From a bacterium (GTDB taxonomy: Bacteria > Actinomycetota > Acidimicrobiia > Acidimicrobiales > Ilumatobacteraceae), in contig JABMMV010000039.1 in the NCBI GenBank assembly GCA_013205145.1, positions 1 to 34,135 on the forward strand: 34,135 bases of DNA, written 5' to 3'. The notes beneath the pieces are model-generated. The model saw nothing but the letters and a program-made list of their open reading frames with translations, had not been told where the DNA came from and did no database searches. The first letter of the stretch is position 1. Each line of letters starts with the position of its first letter. Below are positions 18,421 to 30,020 of the stretch, piece after piece. The translations under genes were made by a program, and so were the position numbers.

Positions 18421-19068
18421 ATGAACTCCGGAGCGCAGCAACATTACTTTTCCTCTGAAGAGGGTGACCTTGCAAATATTGGCTCTGCAGTACGAGACGT
18501 CAATTGGAATGCTTTTGGTCACGATTTCCTAGCAAAAAGTGACAGGGGTGTCTTTAGTTACGACCACCTCGACAGAGGAACAGCAGTCTTTTTCACTTTG
18601 GTGCCTCTGCCACCCGACCATGGCAACTTCCTTGACCTCGGATGTGGCTGGGGGCCGATGTCTTTATGTATGGCAAAACTGGCTCCTGCAAGCAAGGTAT
18701 GGGCCGTCGATGTGAACCCGCGTGCTCGTGACCTCGTATTGCGAAATATCAACATTGCACAACTCAAAAACATTCACGTGGAAACCCCCGACAATGTTCC
18801 AAGCGACATTCAGTTCAATCTCATTTGGAGTAACCCACCCATTCGCATTGGGAAAGATGCATTGCATGAGTTGCTCCTGCGATGGTTGCCTCGTTTGTCA
18901 CCAACTGGAGAAGCTTGGCTTGTTGTACAAAAAAATCTTGGTTCCGATTCTCTTGCGCAATGGATAGTTGAAAATGGTTTTGACGTCAAACGCCTGGGGA
19001 GCAAAAAGGGATTCCGCGTCTTATGCGTAACGCATCGGGTCGACATAACAACGGAACCGAGTCGATAA
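18421..19068 (+). CDS. RsmC-like class I SAM-dependent methyltransferase
   Basis: FLDLGCGWGPMSLCMAKLAPASKVWAVDVNPRARDL, IWSNPPIRIGK (NPP motif). Start at 18421; the track start at 18271 would run through def. Confidence 0.85.
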   Translation: MNSGAQQHYFSSEEGDLANIGSAVRDVNWNAFGHDFLAKSDRGVFSYDHLDRGTAVFFTLVPLPPDHGNFLDLGCGWGPMSLCMAKLAPASKVWAVDVNPRARDLVLRNINIAQLKNIHVETPDNVPSDIQFNLIWSNPPIRIGKDALHELLLRWLPRLSPTGEAWLVVQKNLGSDSLAQWIVENGFDVKRLGSKKGFRVLCVTHRVDITTEPSR

Positions 19069-20811
19069 CTCATCGCGTAATTGGGCAATTCCATGTGACA
19101 ACGCTTCGTCATTCTCGGCCCGTACAAGAAACTCTGCACTCTTCACACTAGAAGAGAAAGCAAGTTTACAATGTGCCCAATCGGCTGGGTTAAACGTTGA
19201 GTCGGCGAAAACTACACGGGCCATTGCCGCGTACGGAGGCAACTGCATTACCTTGCGTTTGTTTTGCTCGCGTTCAATAAGCAATTGTGGCTCTGGTGAG
19301 ACGAAATCGTTGTACTGCGCATTTGACGCGTCTTGCGACTGCAAGACAATGAGCGCCTTACTGGACCCCTTTAAGAGTCGAATTGCATGTATCAGCAATG
19401 TCCACGCCTGCTCACCTGCTCTATAGGTAGGTGCGAACAACTCATTGTCGAAGTCTAAAAAGACAACAACATCGGCCGAGGAAACACGATGTAACGCTGC
19501 TTCGGTACCGATGTACACCAAAGATGCCGCATTGGCAGCAACCGTTGTTTCTGCCGAGAGCTCAACAACTTGGCGCAACGCCGCCTTTTCAATTTCATCG
19601 CGCATCTTTGCCACTCCTTTGCGCAAGAGGGCAAGAGCGTTGCTTGAACACGACTGGCACGTAGCGGGGCGATGAGCACCGCAGCGATTACATTCCAACA
19701 GTCCGTCTTCATTTTGAATAACGGCTGCGTCGCAATTTTCACAGCGAATAATTGCCTTACATGCCTTACACGACAAGAGGCGCGACCGACCCTTGGTATT
19801 TAAAATACAAACAACAGTTTTCGACTTGTCTCGCAGAACTTCAATGAGCCGTGATGAAAGGAGACCGAATTGAGGCTTCTCTTCGTCGCCCAAATCGCTA
19901 TATGGGTCAACTACCTCAATAGTCGGCCAATCGCTAGTTGCTGGTTCAACAAAGCGCACTGCTCGTGACCCCGCCCAATGTGTTGCCGAAACTGTGGGCA
20001 GCGGAGAAACCAACAAACATGGGATACCAAGAGCACGCGCTCTTTCAATTGCTACATCGCGGGAATGCCAGGTAGGACTGCGCTCATCTTGCAAACGTTC
20101 ATCATGTTCATCAAGCACAATGATGCTCTTGAGTTCCGGGATAGATGCCCACACGGCACTACGTGCGCCTACCACCACATCGACACCTTCAGCGGCACGC
20201 TGCCAATCGTCTGGCATTAAAGCAACCGATAAACCTTCTCGCCGAAGAGCCTGCGCAATGGTGCGTGCAAAACCTACTGACGGAGTAACAACAAGCGTTC
20301 TTCCCCGTGAGATGCCAGATTCAAGCACAGGGCGTAACGGGCGTGGAGCTGGCCACACGAGCACTCCGCCTCGCTGATTGTCAAATAGTTCTTCAGCCTC
20401 GGCGACAACACCGCGTTGACCCGATTTACGAGCTGCCCCGCTGTGACGCGTTCCCAATTGCTTGATGCGAAGAGATGGGCTCGCAGAGGAGAGGACAGCT
20501 CTTAAAGGCCCACAAAAACGCTCTGCTGTCCACTGAGAAAGTTGCACTACTTCTTCAGATGGTCCTTCTGAGAGAAAGCTGATGACCTCTTTGAAGTTGA
20601 TTTCGCTCGATGGGTTCTCAACTTCAGAAATGACCCATGCATCGACACGACGACCTTGAAGTTCAACGCGAACGATGCCGCCCACTTTGACATTTTTCAA
20701 TGACTCAGGCACAAGGTAATCGAAAGTTTTATTCACTCCACTCACATTGGGCACAACACGAACAATGCGCCTACCCAACGAGGGTGTAGAGATGAACTCA
20801 TGCTGGTTCAG
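19021..20811 (-). CDS. priA: Primosomal protein N' (PriA-like, helicase motifs degenerate)
   Basis: [26 protein letters not shown]-terminus; Zn-binding [13 protein letters not shown]...[15 protein letters not shown]. Walker A region replaced by [13 protein letters not shown]. Confidence 0.88.
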   Translation of the reverse strand: MNQHEFISTPSLGRRIVRVVPNVSGVNKTFDYLVPESLKNVKVGGIVRVELQGRRVDAWVISEVENPSSEINFKEVISFLSEGPSEEVVQLSQWTAERFCGPLRAVLSSASPSLRIKQLGTRHSGAARKSGQRGVVAEAEELFDNQRGGVLVWPAPRPLRPVLESGISRGRTLVVTPSVGFARTIAQALRREGLSVALMPDDWQRAAEGVDVVVGARSAVWASIPELKSIIVLDEHDERLQDERSPTWHSRDVAIERARALGIPCLLVSPLPTVSATHWAGSRAVRFVEPATSDWPTIEVVDPYSDLGDEEKPQFGLLSSRLIEVLRDKSKTVVCILNTKGRSRLLSCKACKAIIRCENCDAAVIQNEDGLLECNRCGAHRPATCQSCSSNALALLRKGVAKMRDEIEKAALRQVVELSAETTVAANAASLVYIGTEAALHRVSSADVVVFLDFDNELFAPTYRAGEQAWTLLIHAIRLLKGSSKALIVLQSQDASNAQYNDFVSPEPQLLIEREQNKRKVMQLPPYAAMARVVFADSTFNPADWAHCKLAFSSSVKSAEFLVRAENDEALSHGIAQLRDELSTRFRCYVDPMRYA

Positions 20812-22001
20812 AGCTTGACAGCCGCCTTGAACTCGGCAAGGCGTGAAGTGTGCTCCCACGTGAACTGCGGCAAAGCGCGACCGAAGTGACCATATGCAGC
20901 AGTCTTACGATAGATCGGACGCTTGAGGTCGAGGTCACGAACAATTGCGGCAGGACGTAGGTCGAACACGTCGCGCACTGCTTGCTCGATGACTGCAGTA
21001 GGAACAATTTCAGTTCCAAAGGTTTCCACCAAAATGCTGACTGGGTGCGCAACGCCAATGGCATAGGCAACTTGTACTTCACAGCGAGTTGCAGCGCCTG
21101 AGGCGACAACATGCTTGGCTACCCAACGTGCAGCGTAGGCACCAGAGCGGTCGACCTTCGATGGGTCTTTGCCTGAGAAGGCTCCTCCACCGTGACGACC
21201 CATGCCACCGTATGTATCGACGATGATTTTGCGTCCGGTGAGTCCGGTGTCGGCATGTGGGCCACCCAACACGAATTTGCCTGTTGGGTTAACGAAGATG
21301 TCGTAATTGTCATCGAGGAATTGCGCAGGAATAACTGGGCGAATGACTTGTTCGATGAGGTCGGGACGAATGACAGTATCGCGATCGGCTTCTGCGGCGT
21401 GCTGAGTGGAAATGAGCACTGTTTTCAATCGAACAGGCTTGCCGTCTTCGTAGTCGAAAGTGACTTGGGTTTTACCGTCTGGACGCAGGTATGGAATTGC
21501 ACCCGACTTACGCACTTCGGTGAGGCGCTCTGCCATGCGATGTGCGAGCCAAATAGGAAGCGGCATGAGGTCGTCGGTTTCGTTACATGCATAACCAAAC
21601 ATCATTCCTTGGTCGCCAGCACCCTGACTATTCAAGATGTCTTCACCGCTTTTGCCCTTGCGTACTTCTTCGCTGGAATCGACGCCTTGAGCAATATCGG
21701 GGCTCTGTGCATCGAGGGTGACCATCACTCCGCAGGTGTTGCCATCGAAACCAAAGAGAGCGTTGTCGTAGCCAATTTCGTTGATGACTGCGCGAGCGAT
21801 GTCGGGAATGGGTACGTACGCATTTGTTGAAATTTCACCAGCAACGATGCACAAGCCAGTGGTGAGCAAAGTTTCACATGCAACACGAGCATGAGGATCT
21901 TCCGTCAAGATGGCGTCGAGTACGGCATCGGACACTTGGTCTGCCATTTTGTCGGGGTGACCCTCGGTGACGCTCTCTGATGTAAATGTGTACTTGCTCA
22001 C
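20808..22001 (-). CDS. metK: S-adenosylmethionine synthetase
   Basis: [58 protein letters not shown]. Confidence 0.98.
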   Translation of the reverse strand: MSKYTFTSESVTEGHPDKMADQVSDAVLDAILTEDPHARVACETLLTTGLCIVAGEISTNAYVPIPDIARAVINEIGYDNALFGFDGNTCGVMVTLDAQSPDIAQGVDSSEEVRKGKSGEDILNSQGAGDQGMMFGYACNETDDLMPLPIWLAHRMAERLTEVRKSGAIPYLRPDGKTQVTFDYEDGKPVRLKTVLISTQHAAEADRDTVIRPDLIEQVIRPVIPAQFLDDNYDIFVNPTGKFVLGGPHADTGLTGRKIIVDTYGGMGRHGGGAFSGKDPSKVDRSGAYAARWVAKHVVASGAATRCEVQVAYAIGVAHPVSILVETFGTEIVPTAVIEQAVRDVFDLRPAAIVRDLDLKRPIYRKTAAYGHFGRALPQFTWEHTSRLAEFKAAVKL

Positions 22002-23230
22002 GTGTGCTCCTGTATGCGATGAAGTGACTTCTCTACGCTATCCAATATGCGTTGTGCGATAGTGGTTTTACTTGCCAGATCGACCGTTACAGGATCGTCA
22101 TTCACACTGATAATGACCACCGCATTGGTCTCATGACCGAAACCCACCTGCGGCAACGAGACATCATTCGCAACAATAAGGTCGAGATTTTTTCGCTCTA
22201 ACTTGCCTTGGGCGTTCGCCAAGAGATTGTTGGTTTCAGCGGCGAACCCCACCAGTATTTGACCCGAACGCTTCGTTTTCCCGAGACCCGTCAAAATATC
22301 GGGTGTGGCCTCAAGGACAATTGGCGGTACACCATCTTCCTTTTTCCACTTTCCATCGGCAATGAGAACGGGTCGAAAATCGGCTACCGCGGCTGCCATC
22401 ACAATGACATCGGCACTCGGCGCAATTTTTTCAACAGCATCTTGCATTTGCTGCGCTGTTTCTACCTGCACTTGAGAAATGCCGTGCCGCGCGGGGGCCA
22501 TTTCCACAGTAGTGATGAGAGTGACGAGAGCGCCACGCGAAGCAGCCGCAAGTGCAATGGCATGGCCTTGTTTACCGCTCGAACGGTTAGCGAGAACGCG
22601 CACCGCATCGATTGGTTCACGAGTTCCACCTGCTGTCACCAAAATGTGTTTCCCCAGTAGCGCACCATTTCCCGTTTGGGGCTGCAGAGCTTGCGCCATT
22701 ACTTCCACAATATTTTCTGTAGTTGCAAGACGACCCTTGCCTACATCTCCACCAGCAAGACGACCTTCTTCAGGGGGCGTAATGAAAACTCCGCGACTGC
22801 GAAGAACAGAAATATTGTGTTGCACTGCGTCGTGCTCCCACATCTCTGTGTGCATTGCCGGACACACCACAACTGGTGCTCGTGTAGCGATCAGGGTTGT
22901 CGTCAATAGATCTGAGGAAATGCCCGCAACGTATGACCCAATGAGACGCGCTGTAGCTGGAGCAACGACGATGACATCGGCTTTTTGACCAAGCCGCGTA
23001 TGAGGAATGACGCTCTGGTCGTCCCATAACGAGGAATGTACTGGCTCAGAGGACAACGCCGACAGTGTGGTTTTCCCAATGAAGTGTTCTGCGTCGGGGG
23101 TCATGATGGTGGCAACATGTGCACCAGCATCAACCAGGTAGCGAATGAGTTCAACTGACTTGTATGCAGCGATGCCACCACAAACACCGACAACAATAAA
23201 TTTGCCGGAGAAAATTGAGGAATCAGTCAT
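21998..23230 (-). CDS. coaBC: Phosphopantothenoylcysteine decarboxylase / phosphopantothenate-cysteine ligase
   Basis: [51 protein letters not shown]. Confidence 0.96.
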   Translation of the reverse strand: MTDSSIFSGKFIVVGVCGGIAAYKSVELIRYLVDAGAHVATIMTPDAEHFIGKTTLSALSSEPVHSSLWDDQSVIPHTRLGQKADVIVVAPATARLIGSYVAGISSDLLTTTLIATRAPVVVCPAMHTEMWEHDAVQHNISVLRSRGVFITPPEEGRLAGGDVGKGRLATTENIVEVMAQALQPQTGNGALLGKHILVTAGGTREPIDAVRVLANRSSGKQGHAIALAAASRGALVTLITTVEMAPARHGISQVQVETAQQMQDAVEKIAPSADVIVMAAAVADFRPVLIADGKWKKEDGVPPIVLEATPDILTGLGKTKRSGQILVGFAAETNNLLANAQGKLERKNLDLIVANDVSLPQVGFGHETNAVVIISVNDDPVTVDLASKTTIAQRILDSVEKSLHRIQEHT

Positions 23231-23275
23231 GACACAACAGTTGAAAGCGGTTCTTCTGACAGTGCCAACAGCAAC

Positions 23276-23671
23276 TTACTCGGCGTTGTCTGGCGTGCTG
23301 TTCTCTGCAGCTTCAGCAGCAATTTCAGCGTCGATAGCGGCTTGCTCTTGTGCGGCTGCAGCCCAATCGGTGAGATACACGTTGCCATCGACTGCGTCGT
23401 AGTACACATCGTCTGGCATTTCGGTTTTGATGATTTTGTCGGCAGCAATTTCTTCAAAGGCAATGCTGATGGGCTTGCGGGCAACCGAGCTGACCTGAGG
23501 CGGGATGGAGTTACCCAAGCCGTCACCGAGCTGATTGAAGTAGGAGTTGATTTGGCGCGCACGACGTGCACCCAAGGTAACAAGGCTGAATTTGGAGTCG
23601 ACCCGATTGAGGAGTTCTTCAATTTTCGGATTGATCATTGAGTCATTTGCGCGTGCCACGGGGGCCTCCAA
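23276..23671 (-). CDS. rpoZ: RNA polymerase omega subunit
   Basis: INPKIEELLNRVDSKFSLVTLGARRARQINSYF...PISIAFEEIAADKI; between gmk and coaBC. May start at the internal Met (23638). Confidence 0.92.
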   Translation of the reverse strand: MEAPVARANDSMINPKIEELLNRVDSKFSLVTLGARRARQINSYFNQLGDGLGNSIPPQVSSVARKPISIAFEEIAADKIIKTEMPDDVYYDAVDGNVYLTDWAAAAQEQAAIDAEIAAEAAENSTPDNAE

Positions 23672-23713
23672 GGTGTCTAGTGAGAAAAACAGGGTCGACG
23701 AAGTGGGTCTATC

Positions 23714-24283
23714 TTACCGAATAGTGCGCCGGTTACGTTCGTGGTGCAAAACTCGCAAAAGTTCCTGCAAAGTAAGCTCAAGATCGTCATTGACCACAAC
23801 ATGGTCGGCGATGGCAATGCCCACAGGTTCTTCTTCTTCCGCCTTACGAAGGCGCTCTTCCACCTTTTGCTCGGGGTCTCCCCGACCCCGCAACCGACGC
23901 TGCTGCTCGAGGCGGGATGGGGGCAATACGAAAACAAGTACCGCGTCGGGATGGCTGGCTTTCACCTGTTGAGCCCCATCGACCTCAATTTCCAGAACAA
24001 TGTCGTTTCCTTCTGTCGGTTCAGGAGACGGGGTGCCGTAATAGTTGCCCAAGAATGAGGTCCACTCTAAAAATCCATTTGCCGCGATGCGGTCTTGGAA
24101 ATCTTCGCGAGTCACAAAAACATAGGCGTTTGGGTCTTCATTTTCTCGATGGTTACGTGTGGTCCATGATCGGCTCAACCACAGTTGTGGATCGCGCTTC
24201 ACCAAAGCCTGAACAATGGTTCCTTTGCCCACACCGCCGGGCCCCGACAGCACCAAAATGATGGGGTCGCGTGCAGCACTCAT
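23714..24283 (-). CDS. gmk: Guanylate kinase
   Basis: ILVLSGPGGVGKGTIV P-loop, SRSWTTRNHRENEDPNAYVFVTREDF. ATG at 24283 overlaps the upstream stop (ATGA). Confidence 0.95.
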   Translation of the reverse strand: MSAARDPIILVLSGPGGVGKGTIVQALVKRDPQLWLSRSWTTRNHRENEDPNAYVFVTREDFQDRIAANGFLEWTSFLGNYYGTPSPEPTEGNDIVLEIEVDGAQQVKASHPDAVLVFVLPPSRLEQQRRLRGRGDPEQKVEERLRKAEEEEPVGIAIADHVVVNDDLELTLQELLRVLHHERNRRTIR

Positions 24284-24588
24284 TGTTGCCCGCCGGCAAA
24301 GAGTGTTTCCCATTGAACAGATGTGATGGAGAGACAAGGGCTGAGATAGTTGACACCCAATTCATCGAGCGCGCGCCGAGCAGACACCTTTCCCATTCCG
24401 GGAACGGACTCGGCAACTTTCACTACGTAGAGCGCATGCACGTGTGGATGGCTGATAATGAATTCACCGACGGTTGCGCCTTGAAATTCACCGCGGGCAA
24501 CAGCATCTATAAATTGTTCTCTTCCTTGCAGAACTTCGGCAATAGCAGTTTCTACCTCATTGAGAGTAGAGAAACTAGTGCTTTTCAT
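24280..24588 (-). CDS. mihF: Divergent actinobacterial integration host factor (mIHF)-like protein
   Basis: 102 aa; VVKVAESVPGMGKVSARRALDELGV matches the mIHF helix-two-turn-helix region; conserved position ahead of gmk-rpoZ. Confidence 0.8.
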   Translation of the reverse strand: MKSTSFSTLNEVETAIAEVLQGREQFIDAVARGEFQGATVGEFIISHPHVHALYVVKVAESVPGMGKVSARRALDELGVNYLSPCLSITSVQWETLFAGGQQ

Positions 24589-24640
24589 GACCTAACACTA
24601 CCGAAACGAATAGCCCGAATTGGGAAATGTCTACACAACA

Positions 24641-25594
24641 TCAGGAACGATGAGCCTTATTCGTGATATCTGACCATTGAGACACGCCCTGTTTTCGCAT
24701 CCATACATGCATTTCATTCAATATTTTCATTGCGGCATCGGGACGCGCGAAAGAGGCTGTTCCTACCTGTACAGCATGAGCACCTGCTTGCATCATTGCA
24801 ATTGCATCATCGCCACTGGCAATACCGCCGACTCCGACAATGGGGATGAGAGGCAGTGCCTTGCGCACATCGAAGACCGCGCGTAATGCAATAGGAAACA
24901 TTGCCCGACCCGATACTCCCCCGCCGCCATTTCCCAACACTGGTTGAGCAGTATCGGTGTTCAACAACATGCCCAGCAAGGTATTGGTCAAGGTGAGCGC
25001 TTCTGCTCCGGCCTCAACAACACTTTCGGCAATAGTGATGAGCCGGTCGGTGTTAGGGCTCAACTTTGCCCATCGTGGCACACCAGCTACAGCACACGCT
25101 GCAATAACATTTGCGCTCATCACGGAATCGTGAGCAATGATTCCTCCGCGACCTTCCAAGTTGGGGCACGACAAGTTCACTTCGAGAGCGGCAATGCGGT
25201 GCGCATGTGGCGCCAGCATTTCTGCAGCTTGACGATATTCCTCAACCGTGCGACCCCATATGCTCGCAACAATTGTGACCCCGTGTTTCTCGAGCTCGGG
25301 AAGATCTTCTTCGCACCACTTGGTGATACCCGGCCCCTGCAACCCCACGGCGTTGATCATTCCTGCTGGTGTGGGATGCAGTCGAGGCGCCGGGTTGCCA
25401 GGCCACGGTGTGGCGAATAAAGATTTCACTACTGTTGCGCCAATTTCCGCCATGGAAAAGTAGCGATTGAGTTCAACGCAATGACCAGCCGTACCCGATG
25501 CGGTGAGCACAGGCTGACGCAGACGAACGGAACCGATGGAAACACCATCGGCACATTGTTTTTGTGCAAAAGACTTGAGGTGGCTATGCCTCAT
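24641..25594 (-). CDS. pyrD: Dihydroorotate dehydrogenase, class 1-like
   Basis: [15 protein letters not shown] (class 1 Cys), [50 protein letters not shown] 25594 overlaps the carB stop. Confidence 0.92.
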   Translation of the reverse strand: MRHSHLKSFAQKQCADGVSIGSVRLRQPVLTASGTAGHCVELNRYFSMAEIGATVVKSLFATPWPGNPAPRLHPTPAGMINAVGLQGPGITKWCEEDLPELEKHGVTIVASIWGRTVEEYRQAAEMLAPHAHRIAALEVNLSCPNLEGRGGIIAHDSVMSANVIAACAVAGVPRWAKLSPNTDRLITIAESVVEAGAEALTLTNTLLGMLLNTDTAQPVLGNGGGGVSGRAMFPIALRAVFDVRKALPLIPIVGVGGIASGDDAIAMMQAGAHAVQVGTASFARPDAAMKILNEMHVWMRKQGVSQWSDITNKAHRS

Positions 25595-28500
25595 GTGCTT
25601 CCCACTTGACTTGCTCGTTGTCGACCGACGTGGTGAAACTCTTGCAGCGAACAAACGGTGAGAGGGTGCTGCTTTTGCTCAATAAGGCCCTGGAATGCTG
25701 CCAATGCAGCTTCAATCGTGGTCACCGAAGAAACATGATGAACGTTTGCTGCTTTACGTATTGCCTGCCCATCGGAACGAGATCCTGCTCCTCGAGGGGT
25801 ATTAACAACGAAGGCAACATCGCCAGATTCGATGAGACCTACTGCAGTGTCGCTACCAATTGTTGATTCTGAAACTTTTGCCACGATGCGGTCGACAACA
25901 ACTCCGAAGCGCGATAAGTACGTTGCTGTTCCCGAAGTAGCAGCAATACCGAGACCTAATTCTCTCAGCCGCTGAGCAACCACGAGTCCGGCAGGTTTAT
26001 CGCGATCTGCGAGTGACAAAAACACCAAGCCAGTCGTTGGCAGAATTGTTCCTGCTGCGCTTTCGGCTTTGACGAAAGCTAGACCAAACGTTGCATCGAT
26101 TCCCATGACTTCACCAGTAGAGCGCATTTCTGGCCCAAGCGCCGTGTCGACTTCGGGGAAGCGACTAAAGGGCAGAACCGCTTCTTTCACCGAGACGTGA
26201 CCCGTAATTGGCTCGGTGAGCAAACCTTCTATGCGCAATTCATTCAACGTTGCTCCGAGCATCACGCGTGTTGCAACCTTTGCTAACGGCACACCGGTTG
26301 CTTTAGCCACGAACGGAACAGTGCGACTTGCGCGCGGGTTTGCCTCAATGACATAGACAGTTGTTCCTGATACTGCAAACTGCACGTTCAAGAGACCAAC
26401 TACTTCAAGGGCATTTGCCAAAGCTTTTGCATAAGAATGAATGACTTCGACTACCCAATCGGGAAGAGTTTGAGGAGGAATGGCGCATGCACTGTCTCCA
26501 GAGTGAACACCCGCTTCTTCCACATGCTCCATCACCCCACCAATAAGCACTTCACCAGTGATATCTCGAACCGCATCGACGTCTACCTCTGTGGCATCTT
26601 CAAGAAAATGGTCGACGAGGATGGGGCGCTCTGCAGACAGACCACCCTCGCGGCCTAGTGAACCTTCGCGAGCAAGCTCTTTCATAGCGCGTTGCAGGTG
26701 GTCTTCGTCATGAACAATTTGCATTGCACGGCCGCCCAAAACATAGCTAGGACGCACAAGAACTGGATAACCAATTCGCGCAGCAATGTCGCGCGCTTGA
26801 TTAAAAGTAGTTGCTGTGCCACCAGGAGGCTGAGGAATGAACAACTCTTCGCACAATGCGTTCCACCGTTCACGATCTTCTGCAAGATCGATGGAGTTTG
26901 GTGATGTGCCTGCGATGAGGCGAGCGTCAATTTGCGAAGCCAGTTTCAACGGAGTCTGCCCACCAAGGCTGACGATAACTTTCGGTTCCACTCCTCCACT
27001 TGCAAGAGTTTCTGCCTCAATAACATTTTGAACATCTTCGTAGGTCAGTGGCTCAAAATACAACCGGTCGCTGGTGTCGTAGTCAGTAGACACGGTCTCT
27101 GGGTTGCAGTTCAACATCACTGTTTCAAACCCGGCGTCGCGCAGAGCAAAGCTTGCATGCACGCAGCAGTAGTCAAATTCAATTCCTTGACCAATACGGT
27201 TGGGTCCACTGCCCAAAATGATGACGCGTGGACGCGAAGAGGGTCGCACTTCATTTTCGTCTTCATATGTTGAATAGTGATACGGCGTTTTTGCGTCAAA
27301 CTCAGCGCTGCATGTGTCAACTGTTTTGAACGTGGTAATTACTCCCGCTTCTTTTCGAGCAGCACGCACTTCGCGTTCGCTTGAACCGAGGAGAAAGGCC
27401 AGTTGCACATCGGAGAACCCGAGTCGCTTCGCTCGGCGCCATACCGCACGTGAGATATCGCTCAGTTTTGTACCTTGAGCGGCCAAAGATTCCCATGCCA
27501 GACGCTCATCGATGATGGAGATCATCTGATCGAGATACCAGTGGTCGTACAAGCAATGTGCTTGAACTTTCTCCACATCAATTCTACGACGCAAGGCCTC
27601 TCCAACTTGAAAAATACGATCGGGGGTAGGAATAGCGCATTTTTGTAACAGCTCTTCGTCAGACATACTGCGCATGTGCACTTCAGAAGAATCAGCGTTC
27701 AGCCCTGCGCGACCCTGCTCTAATGAACGTAAGGCCTTTTGCAAACTTTCAGGGAATGTGCGCCCGATGGCCATCACTTCTCCAACGCTTTGCATCTGTG
27801 TGCCAAGCACACCACTTGTACCGGGAAGTTTCTCGAAAGCCCAGCGCGGTATTTTGGTAACGACATAGTCAATGGTTGGCTCAAAGCTTGCTGGAGTCAT
27901 TTTGGTGATGTCATTAGGTATTTCGTCGAGCGTGTAGCCCACCGCAAGTTTTGCTGCAATTTTGGCGATAGGGAAACCTGTTGCCTTTGAAGCCAACGCA
28001 GATGACCGTGAAACACGGGGATTCATTTCAATGACAACCTGATCGCCGTTTACAGGGTTGACCGCAAACTGGACGTTAGAACCGCCTGTCTCCACTCCTA
28101 CTCGACGAATACATGCAAATGCGGCATCGCGCATCTTTTGATATTCCACGTCAGACAAGGTTTGCGCAGGCGCCACTGTGATGGAGTCTCCTGTATGTAC
28201 ACCCATCGCATCGAGGTTTTCAATTGAGCAGATGATGACGCAGTTGTCGGCCTTGTCGCGCATTACTTCAAGTTCATATTCCTTCCACCCAACGATGGAA
28301 GTTTCGATAAGAATTTCACGGATAGGGCTTGCATCTAGACCGTTCGCGGCGAGTTTCAAAAACTCTTCTTGCGTATTTGCAATGCCTGTTCCGCGACCAC
28401 CCAAAATATATGCAGGTCGAATGATGATGGGTAAACCAATTTCAGCAAGCACCTCATGCGCTTCTTCCATATTGCGTGCGACACCACTGCGTGGAACCGA

Positions 28501-28926
28501 TAAACCAATTTCAATCATTGCTTGCTTGAATTTGTCTCGATCTTCGGCTGTTGAGATTGCTTCAGCATTTGCGCCGATGAGTTCTGGGGTGCCCGGCACC
28601 CCGACGAGACCTTTTTCAAAGAGTGCCATTGCAAGGTTGAGCCCTGTTTGGCCACCGAGCGTGGGTAATACAGCATCTGGTTTTTCCCGTTCGATAATTT
28701 TGGCTAAAACTTCTACCGTGAGTGGCTCAATATATGTGCGGTCTGCAAAGTCGGGGTCGGTCATGATGGTGGCAGGGTTCGAGTTCGCAAGAATCACGCG
28801 GTACCCCTCTTCTTTCAGAACACGACATGCCTGCGTTCCCGAATAGTCGAATTCGCAGGCCTGACCAATAACAATTGGTCCGGAACCGATAATTAAAATG
28901 CTATGAATATCGTTACGACGCGGCAT
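25591..28926 (-). CDS. carB: Carbamoyl-phosphate synthase large subunit
   Basis: 1111 aa; duplicated ATP-grasp halves ([50 protein letters not shown]), C-terminal MGS-like domain. Confidence 0.98.
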   Translation of the reverse strand: MPRRNDIHSILIIGSGPIVIGQACEFDYSGTQACRVLKEEGYRVILANSNPATIMTDPDFADRTYIEPLTVEVLAKIIEREKPDAVLPTLGGQTGLNLAMALFEKGLVGVPGTPELIGANAEAISTAEDRDKFKQAMIEIGLSVPRSGVARNMEEAHEVLAEIGLPIIIRPAYILGGRGTGIANTQEEFLKLAANGLDASPIREILIETSIVGWKEYELEVMRDKADNCVIICSIENLDAMGVHTGDSITVAPAQTLSDVEYQKMRDAAFACIRRVGVETGGSNVQFAVNPVNGDQVVIEMNPRVSRSSALASKATGFPIAKIAAKLAVGYTLDEIPNDITKMTPASFEPTIDYVVTKIPRWAFEKLPGTSGVLGTQMQSVGEVMAIGRTFPESLQKALRSLEQGRAGLNADSSEVHMRSMSDEELLQKCAIPTPDRIFQVGEALRRRIDVEKVQAHCLYDHWYLDQMISIIDERLAWESLAAQGTKLSDISRAVWRRAKRLGFSDVQLAFLLGSSEREVRAARKEAGVITTFKTVDTCSAEFDAKTPYHYSTYEDENEVRPSSRPRVIILGSGPNRIGQGIEFDYCCVHASFALRDAGFETVMLNCNPETVSTDYDTSDRLYFEPLTYEDVQNVIEAETLASGGVEPKVIVSLGGQTPLKLASQIDARLIAGTSPNSIDLAEDRERWNALCEELFIPQPPGGTATTFNQARDIAARIGYPVLVRPSYVLGGRAMQIVHDEDHLQRAMKELAREGSLGREGGLSAERPILVDHFLEDATEVDVDAVRDITGEVLIGGVMEHVEEAGVHSGDSACAIPPQTLPDWVVEVIHSYAKALANALEVVGLLNVQFAVSGTTVYVIEANPRASRTVPFVAKATGVPLAKVATRVMLGATLNELRIEGLLTEPITGHVSVKEAVLPFSRFPEVDTALGPEMRSTGEVMGIDATFGLAFVKAESAAGTILPTTGLVFLSLADRDKPAGLVVAQRLRELGLGIAATSGTATYLSRFGVVVDRIVAKVSESTIGSDTAVGLIESGDVAFVVNTPRGAGSRSDGQAIRKAANVHHVSSVTTIEAALAAFQGLIEQKQHPLTVCSLQEFHHVGRQRASQVGST

Positions 28927-30020
28927 TACTTTCCATCCATTACATTGGCAAACTGGTTAAAGAGATATCTTGAATCGTGAGGTCCCGGTCCCGCCTCAGG
29001 GTGGTACTGAACACTGAATGCCCTTGCACCGCGCACTTTCATTCCCTCATTTGTCTCATCATTGAGGTTGATATGCGTTACATCGATGAGTTGAGCGAGA
29101 GATTTCTCGTCAACACAGAAATTGTGATTTTGACTGGTGATTTCTACAGTGCCTGTTTCGAGACGTTTTACTGGATGGTTTCCACCATGGTGGCCAAATG
29201 GCAACTTGTAGGTTTTAGCCCCTATTGCTCGTGCCAGCAGTTGATGACCCAGACAAATTCCAAAAATGGGTACACCCTTTTCCAGCAGGTCCTTGATGGA
29301 CTGCACCGCGGTATTCACCATCTCTGGGTCGCCTGGGCCGTTCGACAAAAAGACCCCATCGGGTTTCATCTGCAACACTTCTTCAGCGCTCGTGTGGGCA
29401 GGCACAACACGAACAGTTGCAATTTCGGCAAGACAATTCACAATGGTCGACTTGATTCCAAAGTCATAGGCCACCACTTTGTATTTGCCTGAACCCATTT
29501 CATAGGCCGACTGTGTGGTGACTTGAGAGACAAGATCGACTCCTGCAGTGCCTTTTTCGCTTTGTGCAGATTGTAAAAGTATTTTCGGATCCGCAGTTCC
29601 AAAAGAACCACTCATTGCGCCGGCGTCACGCAAAATGCGAGTGAGGCGTCGCGTGTCGATTCCTCCTATTGCAGGAATTCCCCAGCGTTGCAGCGACGAC
29701 AACAGCGAGTCTTCGGCACGCCAATTGCTATGACGACGCGCCATTTGGCGCATGACCACACCACGCGCAAAGGGCCGCACCGATTCGTTATCTAAATCAA
29801 CAGTTCCGTAGTTCCCTATATGAGGCTGCGTAAAAGTAATGATCTGCCCGGCATATGAAGGGTCTGTAATAATTTCTTGATAACCGGTAATTGCGGTGTT
29901 GAAAACAACTTCGCCTGCTGAAACGCCCGACTCGGGGAGAGCCCCGAACACTTCACCTTCAAATACTTCGCCGTTCGCGAGCACGAGGTGCCCATCTGTG
30001 AAACCATTCGGCGCACTCAT
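28926..30020 (-). CDS. carA: Carbamoyl-phosphate synthase small subunit
   Basis: [65 protein letters not shown]. Confidence 0.98.
   Translation of the reverse strand: MSAPNGFTDGHLVLANGEVFEGEVFGALPESGVSAGEVVFNTAITGYQEIITDPSYAGQIITFTQPHIGNYGTVDLDNESVRPFARGVVMRQMARRHSNWRAEDSLLSSLQRWGIPAIGGIDTRRLTRILRDAGAMSGSFGTADPKILLQSAQSEKGTAGVDLVSQVTTQSAYEMGSGKYKVVAYDFGIKSTIVNCLAEIATVRVVPAHTSAEEVLQMKPDGVFLSNGPGDPEMVNTAVQSIKDLLEKGVPIFGICLGHQLLARAIGAKTYKLPFGHHGGNHPVKRLETGTVEITSQNHNFCVDEKSLAQLIDVTHINLNDETNEGMKVRGARAFSVQYHPEAGPGPHDSRYLFNQFANVMDGK

Noticed and set aside
21192-21830. 212-aa plus-strand ORF
   Set aside because: Lies fully antisense within metK, whose motifs are unambiguous; shadow ORF.
22001-22060. 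SAM riboswitch upstream of metK
   Set aside because: metK overlaps the coaBC stop (ATGA) in the operon; no leader space for a riboswitch.
28178-28846. 222-aa plus-strand ORF
   Set aside because: Antisense within the N-terminal half of carB; no recognisable domain; shadow ORF.
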